Positions 1 to 6,937 of a DNA stretch of 16,048 nucleotides are shown here, piece by piece. Each line of letters starts with the position of its first letter. Position 1 is the stretch's first letter. The stretch is from Deinococcus apachensis DSM 19763 (GTDB taxonomy: Bacteria; Deinococcota; Deinococci; Deinococcales; Deinococcaceae): NCBI RefSeq assembly GCF_000381345.1, contig NZ_KB906425.1:10001-26048 (forward strand). Direction: 5' to 3'. Under the pieces are notes generated by a model, which saw only the letters and a list, made by a program, of their open reading frames with translations, searched no databases and was not told the DNA's origin. Made by a program: the position numbers and the translations under genes.

Positions 1-429
1 CTCCTGGTGCGCGATGTCGGACAGGCGCATGCCCAGGTCGTAGATGATGTCCTCCCACTTCCAGCCGCCGCGCGAAGTGATCATGGCGGTCCCGTTCATC
101 AGGTTGTCGAACACCGCGTCGAGACCGGAGACACTCAGGCCCTCGTAGCCGGTGAAGTCCCGGCCCCAGCGGCGGAACTCCAGAAACTGGGAGAGGTCCT
201 GCGGGGCCACGAAGCAGTGGTCGTGCAGCGAGATCATCAGCTCTTCCTGAAACAGCCGCCGCACCCGCGCCTCCTGCTCCGGGGTCACCTCGACCCGGCG
301 GCTGGGAACCCGGTTGAGTTCGGGGGCCAGCGGCCAGACCCGATAATCCCTGCCCGCTTCCAGGTACGAGAACGACTTGTAGCCGCTGTAGTTCTTCTGC
401 TGCATCGGGGCGTCCTGAAGGTCCGTCAT
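1..429 (-). CDS. M19-type (membrane dipeptidase family) dipeptidase, partial, C-terminus outside window
   Basis: The 143 codons visible give the N-terminal part of a protein that looks like the bacterial M19 (renal/membrane dipeptidase) family, which hydrolyses dipeptides with a metal centre. Recognisable parts are ISLHDHCF (about residues 66-73), where the family carries its first metal-binding motif, and the later blocks YEGLSVSGLDAVFDN and WEDIIYDLGMRLSDIAHQ. The start ATG at 429 is preceded by AGGAG with about six bases of spacing. There is no signal peptide, so it is probably cytoplasmic. It is the last visible gene of the leftward peptide operon, 50 bp after the second substrate-binding protein. 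The motif reads His-Asp-His rather than the usual His-x-Asp, so the metal site may differ. The family call is from recognition of these blocks only; the rest of the protein is not in the window. Confidence 0.72.
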   Translation of the reverse strand, partial: MTDLQDAPMQQKNYSGYKSFSYLEAGRDYRVWPLAPELNRVPSRRVEVTPEQEARVRRLFQEELMISLHDHCFVAPQDLSQFLEFRRWGRDFTGYEGLSVSGLDAVFDNLMNGTAMITSRGGWKWEDIIYDLGMRLSDIAHQE

Positions 430-479
430 GGGGGCTCCTGGTGGGGAAAAGTCGTGTCAGAAGGCTCGAGTGGGCACCC

Positions 480-2030
480 TTATTTTTCGACCGTATCCAG
501 CTTCTCCGACCCCGTCGGGCTGGGGACCCAGCCCTTCACCCCTGCGCCGCTGGCCACCAGCAAGCGCGAATGCACGATAGGGATGCGCACGGCCTCCTTG
601 AACATGATCTCGTCGACCTTCTGGTAGTAGGGCAGGCGCTGGGCCGCGTTCGGCAGCTTGCGGGCGCTGGCGAGGGCCGCGTCCGCCTCCGGGCTGGTCC
701 AGCTGATGTCGGTGGTCGAGCCGCCAGCGATCAGGTAGGTGTAGGCGCTGTCAGGATCGGTGACGTACACGAAGCCGAGCATGAACGCCTGGAGCTTGCC
801 GTCCTGGCGGTCCTGCAGGTACTTGGCCCAGTCGGCGGTCTTGAGGTTGACCTTGATGCCGATGGCCGAGAGGTCGGCGGCCATCGCCTCGGCAATGGGC
901 TTCGGGGTCGGGTAGTAGGGGCGCGAGACGGGCATGTACCACAGGTCCAGCGTGAAGCCGTTCGGGTAACCCGCGGCGGCCAGCATCCTCTTGGCTGCCG
1001 CCGGATCGAACTTGTAATCGGTGACCGTCTTGGCGTAGTACCTCGCGAGGGGCGGCGGCAGCAGGTGGCCGTCAGTGGTACCCAGACCGTTCCAGAAGGC
1101 GTCCACGATGGCCTTCTTGTTCAGGGCCATGGCGATCGCCGTGCGAACCCGCACGTCCGAAAGCGGCTTGTAACTGGTGTTCAGCCCCAGGTACCCGAGA
1201 TTGAGGGCGGGGCGCAGGACATCCCTCAGCTTGGCATTGGACTGGATAGCCTTGAGCTGGTCGGGGAGCAGCTCGGCCGCGATGTCCACCCCACCCGTGA
1301 GCAGCTCGTTGAGGCGCCCGGCGGGGTCCTTGACGAAGCGGAAGACCAGGGTGTCGGATTTGGGCAGCCCGGCGCGGAAGTACCTGGGATTGCGGCTGAG
1401 CTCCACGTTGACGCCGCTGGTCCACTTCTTCAGCACGAAGGGGCCCGTCCCCACCGCCAGACCTGCAGGGGTGCCGTACTGCACGGGGTCTTTCCGGATG
1501 GCCGTGGGGCTGGCGATGCCGAACAGCCCCGCGTCGGCCAGCACCGAGCCGAGGGCCGGATAGGGCTGCCCCAGCACGATGTCGATGGCGTAGGCATTCC
1601 TGACCCGCACGTCCTTGACGATGGAACTCGCCTCGCCCTTGAAGCCGCCCAGGTTGTTCTTCCAGCCCAGGAAGGGTTTCTTCGCGCCGAACTGGAAGCT
1701 GGGGTCCCACCACCGCAGGAAGTTGAAGCGCACGGCCTCCGCGTTCAGCGGCGTGCCGTCGTGGAACTTGACGTTCTGGCGCAGGTAGAACGTCCAGGTC
1801 AAACCGTCGTTGCTGGTGGTCCAGCGAAGCGCCAGGTCCGGCTGCAAATCCACGGTGCCGGGCTTGAAGCTGATCAGGCTGTTGTAGATCTGCGTCTGAA
1901 CGTACGCACTGTTGCCGTCCGCCGTGACACTGGGGTCCAGGCTGATGGGCTCACCGCTCAGCCCAAACACAATGGTCTTCGCTGATGCGCCGCCCGCCAA
2001 GAGAAGTCCCGCCAGAAGCCATTTACGCAT
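480..2030 (-). CDS. ABC transporter substrate-binding protein, family 5 (peptide/DppA-type), second of two
   Basis: This 516-residue secreted protein is an extracytoplasmic solute receptor of the SBP_bac_5 family, which delivers peptides or related compounds to Dpp/Opp-type permeases. The N-terminus MRKWLLAGLLLAGGASA is a typical Sec signal peptide with an Ala-x-Ala cleavage site and no lipobox. The family block around FHDGTPLNAEAVRFNF (about residues 95-110) and the GTGPFVLKKW block are clear, and the length is normal. The ATG at 2030 was chosen because the signal peptide starts exactly there and GGAG lies upstream; the longer open frame to 2216 adds an unlikely arginine- and serine-rich leader. 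The start overlaps the end of the M20 gene by 8 bases, which suggests translational coupling. It is the second receptor in the operon and only distantly like the first, so it may widen or switch the substrate range of one permease pair. The substrate is unknown. Confidence 0.93.
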   Translation of the reverse strand: MRKWLLAGLLLAGGASAKTIVFGLSGEPISLDPSVTADGNSAYVQTQIYNSLISFKPGTVDLQPDLALRWTTSNDGLTWTFYLRQNVKFHDGTPLNAEAVRFNFLRWWDPSFQFGAKKPFLGWKNNLGGFKGEASSIVKDVRVRNAYAIDIVLGQPYPALGSVLADAGLFGIASPTAIRKDPVQYGTPAGLAVGTGPFVLKKWTSGVNVELSRNPRYFRAGLPKSDTLVFRFVKDPAGRLNELLTGGVDIAAELLPDQLKAIQSNAKLRDVLRPALNLGYLGLNTSYKPLSDVRVRTAIAMALNKKAIVDAFWNGLGTTDGHLLPPPLARYYAKTVTDYKFDPAAAKRMLAAAGYPNGFTLDLWYMPVSRPYYPTPKPIAEAMAADLSAIGIKVNLKTADWAKYLQDRQDGKLQAFMLGFVYVTDPDSAYTYLIAGGSTTDISWTSPEADAALASARKLPNAAQRLPYYQKVDEIMFKEAVRIPIVHSRLLVASGAGVKGWVPSPTGSEKLDTVEK

Positions 2031-3438
2031 GTTCGTCTCCCTCCGGGGTCTGCCCCCGCGTGAATTCGTCCAGAAACGTGACCATCGACCGCTCGAAGTC
2101 CAGGATGCCCGCCACCGTGCAGTACTCGTTGCTGGAATGCTGCCGCGAGCCGTGGCCCAGGCCACCGGTGACGTAAGGCAGGCCCAGCAGGCGCTCGAAG
2201 ACGTAATAGGGCGCACTTCCGGGATTGATAGGCCACAGCTGCAGCTCCCCGTGCAGCGCCCGGTAGGTGCGGATCATCGCCTGCACGGCGGGTTCGTCCA
2301 GGCTGAGCTTCGACCAGGGGTACTTGTTGTAGACCTTAATCTCGATGTCAGAGAATCCTCCCTCGTCCAGGTGAGCCCGCAACCCGGCCAGGACCTTATC
2401 GGGGTCCATGTCGGGCACCATCCGCACGTCCACCTTGGCCGTCGCCTGATGCGGGAGCACGGTCTTGGTTTCCGGGCCGATGTAGCCCGCGGCCAGGCCG
2501 TCGATATTGAGCTGCGGCTGCGAGAACAGCCGGTGCCAGGCCCGGCGGTCGTCCGGCTCCTTGAGCCGCCGCACGGCGTACGCTTCCCGGAACACCCCGG
2601 CGTCGAACAGGCCCCCGTCGATCTGCTCGTCGAGCAGGGCCGCCTCCCGGTCCGGGAGCGGGCGCACGTCGTCGAAAAAGCCCTTCACCCGAATGGTTTC
2701 GTCGTCGTCGATAAAGCTGGCGAGGGCTCGAGTGAGTCGCCACGCCGGATTCCTCACCCAGGCGTTGTAACTGCCGTGGATGCCGCGCTCGGTGGGGCCG
2801 CCCCAGTCGCCGCCGGTGCAGATCAGCTCCACGTACAGCATTCCCTTGGTGCCCAGCACCAGGCTGGGCATCCCGGCCTCATCCTGCTCGAAGAAGGGAA
2901 ACAACACCGCGTCGGCCCGCCGGAGCCTATCCGCGTACCGCTCGGCAAAGGCCGGAAAAGAGCGGCTACCCATCTCCTCCTCGCCCTCGACGGCGAACAG
3001 CAGGTTGACCGGCAACTTCCCGTCCACCCGTTGAATGCTCCGCATGGCGGTGAAGAAGGCGGCGAGCGGCCCCTTGGTGTTGACGGCCCCCCGGCAGATG
3101 ACGCTGGGCCCCAGCCCGGGCAGGTCGTGGATTTCGGCGCCGAACGGCTCGGCCATCCAGCCGTCCTCGTCGGTGGGCATCACGTCGTACATGCCGTAGA
3201 TCAGCAGGGTCTGGGGAGCGTCCTGCCACAGCTCGCCGTACACGATGGGATGGCCCGGGGTCTCGACGACCTCGGCCTCGCCGCCCAGGGAGGCGATGAG
3301 ATCGGCCACGGCGCGTGCCGTCTCGCGGATGCCTTCGCCGGTGTAACTGATGCTGGGCTGGCGCAGGAAGCGGCGGATGTCTTCCAGGTCGTCCTCAAAA
3401 TGATGCTTCAGGTCAGCGTGGATGGCCTCAACGTTCAT
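2023..3438 (-). CDS. M20-family metallopeptidase/dipeptidase with substituted metal-site residues
   Basis: This 471-residue protein has the M20 (carnosinase/CPG2/ArgE-like) fold pattern: catalytic domain motifs, a dimerisation insert and a C-terminal HSSNEY block. The start ATG at 3438 follows AAGGAGGAGC, an excellent ribosome binding site. Compared with human carnosinase CN2, the general base and adjacent metal Glu are kept (EGEEEMGS, E154/E155), as are the oxyanion His (IHGSY, H221) and the last metal His (RQHSSNE, H434). Three other positions are changed: the His of the GHxD motif is Met (YGMYDV, M83), the bridging Asp of RGxxD is Asn (RGAVNTKGP, N120), and the second-site Asp is Phe (VLFPFFEQ, F182). 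It lies between the permeases and the second binding protein, so it should act on the imported compound. It may be a single-metal or altered-chemistry enzyme. The family is sure; the activity is not. Confidence 0.9.
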   Translation of the reverse strand: MNVEAIHADLKHHFEDDLEDIRRFLRQPSISYTGEGIRETARAVADLIASLGGEAEVVETPGHPIVYGELWQDAPQTLLIYGMYDVMPTDEDGWMAEPFGAEIHDLPGLGPSVICRGAVNTKGPLAAFFTAMRSIQRVDGKLPVNLLFAVEGEEEMGSRSFPAFAERYADRLRRADAVLFPFFEQDEAGMPSLVLGTKGMLYVELICTGGDWGGPTERGIHGSYNAWVRNPAWRLTRALASFIDDDETIRVKGFFDDVRPLPDREAALLDEQIDGGLFDAGVFREAYAVRRLKEPDDRRAWHRLFSQPQLNIDGLAAGYIGPETKTVLPHQATAKVDVRMVPDMDPDKVLAGLRAHLDEGGFSDIEIKVYNKYPWSKLSLDEPAVQAMIRTYRALHGELQLWPINPGSAPYYVFERLLGLPYVTGGLGHGSRQHSSNEYCTVAGILDFERSMVTFLDEFTRGQTPEGDEHA

Positions 3439-3580
3439 GCTCCTCCTTGGTATGGCTGCGAAACGCCGGGAACTCGCCGGAGTCCTCCGAAGCGGTGAAA
3501 CCGTGGGCATGTGCCTCCCTGCGCCGAGGCCCGAATACCCTGCCATTCCATTTCTTCTGCATGGGCCTCCTGAAGTGCCT

Positions 3581-4441
3581 TCAACTGGTTGGATCCGTGG
3601 CGTCCCGCACGGCGTCGCCCAGCAGGTTGCTCGCCAGCACCGTGACGAGGATCAACAACCCGGGGTACACGGCAAGTCGGGGGGCGGTGTAGAAGTAGTT
3701 CTGGGCGCCGCTGAGCATGTTTCCCCAGCTGGCGTTGGGGGGCTGGATGCCCAGGCCGAGGAAGGACAGCGCCGATTCCGCCAGGATGGCCGTGCTAATG
3801 CCGACGCTGGCATTCACGATCAGGGTGGGCAGCACCTGGGGCAGCACGTGCCGGAACAGCACCCGGCCGTCGCGCCCGCCCAGCGCGCGGGCGGCCTCCA
3901 CGTACTGCTCCTCGCGGTATTTCAGGACCTCGCCGCGCACCAGCCGGGCGAGCCCCATCCAGGAGGTCAGGCCGATGACGAGGACCAGCGGCACCAGCCC
4001 CGGGCCGAAAAAGGTCAGGGTGAGAACGCTGACGAAAAAGGCGGGCAGGGCCAGGATGCCGTCGGTGAACCGCATCAGCAGGCCCTCCAGCCACCCGCCA
4101 TAGAATCCCGCCAGCGCGCCGATGAACGTGCCGACGATCAAGGAAACCAGCACCGCGAAGAGGCCGACCAGCAGGCTGACACGCCCACCGAGCATCAGCC
4201 GGATCAGGACGTCACGGCCGTTCTCATCGGTGCCCAGGGGATGGCTCCAGCTCACGCGCCCCAGGGTGTTGCCCAGGTCGAGGGCCTCCGGGTTGACGGG
4301 CCGCAGCACCGGCCCCAGGAACGCGAACAGGACCACCGCGATCAGGACGGCCGCCGCCGTGACCGCCACCGGGTCACGGCGCAGTCGACGCCAGGTTCGC
4401 TGGGCCGGCGCCTGGGGGGAGTTGAGCAGCCGGGCCGTCAA
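3581..4441 (-). CDS. ABC transporter permease, DppC/OppC type
   Basis: This 286-residue inner-membrane protein is the DppC/OppC-type half of a peptide ABC importer. It shows a basic N-terminus, a first transmembrane segment (about residues 27-47), the HPLGTDENGRDVLIRLM motif typical of this subfamily (about 88-104), several further membrane helices, and the EAA loop YVEAARALGGRDGRVLFRH (about 180-198) that contacts the ATPase. The start is TTG at 4441, one base after the stop of the DppB-type gene. TTG is favoured because GGAGG sits six bases upstream and no ATG or GTG is nearby in frame. A 142-bp gap to the M20 gene follows, in which no terminator is visible. The partner ATP-binding proteins are not in the window. 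Confidence 0.93.
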   Translation of the reverse strand: MTARLLNSPQAPAQRTWRRLRRDPVAVTAAAVLIAVVLFAFLGPVLRPVNPEALDLGNTLGRVSWSHPLGTDENGRDVLIRLMLGGRVSLLVGLFAVLVSLIVGTFIGALAGFYGGWLEGLLMRFTDGILALPAFFVSVLTLTFFGPGLVPLVLVIGLTSWMGLARLVRGEVLKYREEQYVEAARALGGRDGRVLFRHVLPQVLPTLIVNASVGISTAILAESALSFLGLGIQPPNASWGNMLSGAQNYFYTAPRLAVYPGLLILVTVLASNLLGDAVRDATDPTS

Positions 4442-4442
4442 G

Positions 4443-5399
4443 TCAGACCTCCGTGCGGATCCGGGGGTCGATCAGGGGGTAGAGCAGATCGACGAGCAGG
4501 TTGAAGAGCACCACGGCGAGCGCCACCACCAGGGTCACGCCGAGGATCAGCGGGTAGTCGCGTCCCAGCGCCGCTTCCACGCTGAGCCGCCCCATGCCGG
4601 GCCACGCGAAGATGGTCTCGGTCACCGCGGCGCCCCCCACCAGGCGGGGGAGTTGCAGGCCGATCACGGTGACGACTGGGATCAGGGCATTCTTCAGGAC
4701 GTGGCGCCGGTTCACGGCGCGCTGCGGCAGCCCTTTGGCCCGCGCCGTCCGGACATGGTCGAGCCGCGCGGCGCTGCGGACACTGGAACGTGTGTAGCGC
4801 AGCAGCTCCGCGATGGAAGCGCTCGCGAGCACGACTGCGGGCAGCAGGAGATGCCGCAGGAGGTCCCCCACGTCCCCTTCCCGGCCGGTGGTGTACATCC
4901 CGCCCGCGGGCAGCACCGGGCGCAGGACCGCGAGGGCGATGATCAGCATCAGGCCCAGCCAGAAGACGGGCACCGCGAGCACCACGACGCTGATCACGCT
5001 GATCAGCCGGTCCAGCCAGGAGTGCGGGCGCAGGCCGCAGAGGGTGCCGAGCGGCACCGCGACGAGCAGCGTCAGCAGCAGGGAGGCGCCCGCCAGGATG
5101 AGCGTGTTGCCCAGGCGCGAGGCGATGACCTGCAGGGTGGGCGTTCCGAACAGGAAGCTCTGCCCGAGGTCGCCCCGAACGGCGCTCCCCACGAACTTGA
5201 GAAACTGCAGCGGCAGGGGATCGTTCAGCCCCAGACGTGCCTCGATGGCGGCTCGTTCGGCGTCCCGCAGGGCCGGGTCCGCCAGCAGCGAGGGCCCCCC
5301 CGGGGCGAGCCGCACGATGAAAAAGGTCACGACCCCCACCACGGCCAGCACGACCAGCGCGTGCAGGACGCGCCGGGCGACGTATCCGGGGGTGAGCAT
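4443..5399 (-). CDS. ABC transporter permease, DppB/OppB type
   Basis: This 318-residue inner-membrane protein is the DppB/OppB-type permease. An N-terminal transmembrane segment (about residues 10-29) leads into the subfamily pattern VVTFFIVRLAPGGP. Next come LGLNDPLPLQFLKF and GDLGQSF in the periplasmic part, several helices, and the EAA loop DHVRTARAKGLPQRAVNRRH. The end IDPRIR is typical of the family. The start ATG overlaps the stop of the upstream binding protein as TGATG, so the two are likely coupled. With the next gene it forms the channel heterodimer for a peptide-like substrate. Substrate cannot be read from permeases alone. Confidence 0.94.
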   Translation of the reverse strand: MLTPGYVARRVLHALVVLAVVGVVTFFIVRLAPGGPSLLADPALRDAERAAIEARLGLNDPLPLQFLKFVGSAVRGDLGQSFLFGTPTLQVIASRLGNTLILAGASLLLTLLVAVPLGTLCGLRPHSWLDRLISVISVVVLAVPVFWLGLMLIIALAVLRPVLPAGGMYTTGREGDVGDLLRHLLLPAVVLASASIAELLRYTRSSVRSAARLDHVRTARAKGLPQRAVNRRHVLKNALIPVVTVIGLQLPRLVGGAAVTETIFAWPGMGRLSVEAALGRDYPLILGVTLVVALAVVLFNLLVDLLYPLIDPRIRTEV

Positions 5400-6937
5400 C
5401 AGCGCAGCTGGAACCGCTCGCTATAGCGCAGGGCGTCGCGGATGCCCAGGTCAGGGACGCCGGTCAGCCTCTTGCTGATGGCCTGCAGTTCCTTGGGATA
5501 GTAGAGGACGAGCACCGGAGGGTCCTGCATGGTCAGCCGCTGGTAGGCGTTGTAGATGTTCTTGCGGGCGGCCGGGTCCACCGTCTCGCGGCCCCGCTTG
5601 AGCAGGGAGTCGGCGCGCGCGTTGCTCCAGGACGCCTCGTTGTTGTCCTGGCCGGTGGCGTAGAACGAGTATTGGTCCGGGTCGGGGGGGGTGGTCCACC
5701 AGATCAGGTTCGCGTCGTACTTCCCGGGAATCAGGTAGTCGCGCACCAAGGTGGCGAACTCCAGGGTCTGCAGGGTGACGTCCATGCCGATCTTCTTGAG
5801 GTCCTGCTGCACGGCCAGCGCCGCCTGTTCACGGGTGGCGTTGCCCTTGTCCACGATCAAGGTGAACTTGAAGGGCTCACCCTTGGCGTTCACGAGCATG
5901 CCCTGGGCATTGGGTTTCCAGCCCGCCTGCGCGAGGAGCTTTTTGGCCTGCGCCGGATCGTAGGTGATCGGCTTGATGGACTTGTCGTAGTAGGTGCGCA
6001 GCGCCGTCGGGATGGTGCTCGTGGGATAGGCGGCGTAGCCCTTGAGGATGCCGTCGATGATGGCCTTGCGGTTGACCGCATACTGCATCGCGCGCCGCAC
6101 CGTGGCACTGGTAAACAGCGGGTTTTTCAGGTTGAAGAACACCAGGTAGTGCTGGACGGCGTCGGCCTGTTTGATGGTGACGTTCTGCGCGCCCTGGACG
6201 CTGGGCAGGTTGCTGGGTTCCAGCGTCACCCAGTCGAGCCCCCCGGAACGCAACTGCGCGACCTGGGTGTTGAGGTCCGGCACGACCTTGAAGGTGATGC
6301 CCGCCAGCTTGGGGGGGCCGCCGTAGTAGTCCTTGTTGGCGACCAGGGTGACGCTCGCACCGGGCACGACCCGGGAGACCTTGAAGGGCCCGGTGCCAAT
6401 GGGCATCTGGCGGTTGAAGGCGGTCGCCGAGTTGAGGTCCTTGCCCTCCAGGAGATGTTTGGGCAGGATGCCCGCGTTGTGCCCCAGCAGGATCAGGAAC
6501 GGCGCGAAGGGGCGGGAGAGGACGAAACGTACGGTGTTCTTGCCCCTCGCCTCCACCGACTTGATGGAGCTGAAGTCCGAAGCCAGGCGTGAACCGCTCT
6601 TCGGGTCCCGGGCCGCGTTGAACGTAAACACCACGTCATCGGCGGTAAACGGCTTGCCGTCGTGCCAGCGCACGTTGTCCCGCAGGGTAAAGGTGTAGAC
6701 CAGGCCCCCGTTGGTGATCGTCCAGCTTTTGGCGAGGTCGGGGACCGGCTGGAGGTCCTCGTTGGGCCGCACCAGGCCTGGGAAGATCACCTTGTTCACC
6801 AGGATGCTGCCCAGCTCGGGCGCGATCAGGGGGTTCATGATCGGGTCGTTGATCAGGGGCAGCTGCAGGATGCCCTGCTGGGCCCCCGCGACCCCCACGC
6901 CCAGGGCGAAACTCAGCGCCATCAACGGTCGTTTCAT
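5399..6937 (-). CDS. ABC transporter substrate-binding protein, family 5 (peptide type), first of two
   Basis: This 512-residue protein is an SBP_bac_5 receptor for a Dpp/Opp-type importer. A signal peptide (MKRPLMALSFALGVGVAGA) with an Ala-x-Ala site precedes the mature part, and no lipobox cysteine is present. The family block VRWHDGKPFTADDVVFTF (about residues 92-109), the GTGPFKVSR block and the IWWTTPPDPDQYSFY region near the C-terminus are clear. The ATG at 6937 is chosen over the adjacent GTG at 6940 because AAGGAGG lies six bases upstream of the ATG. The ATG overlaps the stop of the M28 gene (TGATG), and its own stop overlaps the DppB-type start the same way. It is therefore probably the primary receptor of this permease pair, with the second receptor further downstream as a partner or alternative. 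Confidence 0.94.
   Translation of the reverse strand: MKRPLMALSFALGVGVAGAQQGILQLPLINDPIMNPLIAPELGSILVNKVIFPGLVRPNEDLQPVPDLAKSWTITNGGLVYTFTLRDNVRWHDGKPFTADDVVFTFNAARDPKSGSRLASDFSSIKSVEARGKNTVRFVLSRPFAPFLILLGHNAGILPKHLLEGKDLNSATAFNRQMPIGTGPFKVSRVVPGASVTLVANKDYYGGPPKLAGITFKVVPDLNTQVAQLRSGGLDWVTLEPSNLPSVQGAQNVTIKQADAVQHYLVFFNLKNPLFTSATVRRAMQYAVNRKAIIDGILKGYAAYPTSTIPTALRTYYDKSIKPITYDPAQAKKLLAQAGWKPNAQGMLVNAKGEPFKFTLIVDKGNATREQAALAVQQDLKKIGMDVTLQTLEFATLVRDYLIPGKYDANLIWWTTPPDPDQYSFYATGQDNNEASWSNARADSLLKRGRETVDPAARKNIYNAYQRLTMQDPPVLVLYYPKELQAISKRLTGVPDLGIRDALRYSERFQLR

Noticed and set aside
441..1985. Long plus-strand open frame opposite the second substrate-binding protein
   Set aside because: It is rich in Gly, Arg, Val and His with no domain, typical of the antisense of a GC-rich gene; the signal peptide and family motifs are on the minus strand.
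1912..3498. Long plus-strand open frame opposite the M20 gene
   Set aside because: No recognisable motif and no ribosome binding site; the M20 motifs are on the other strand.
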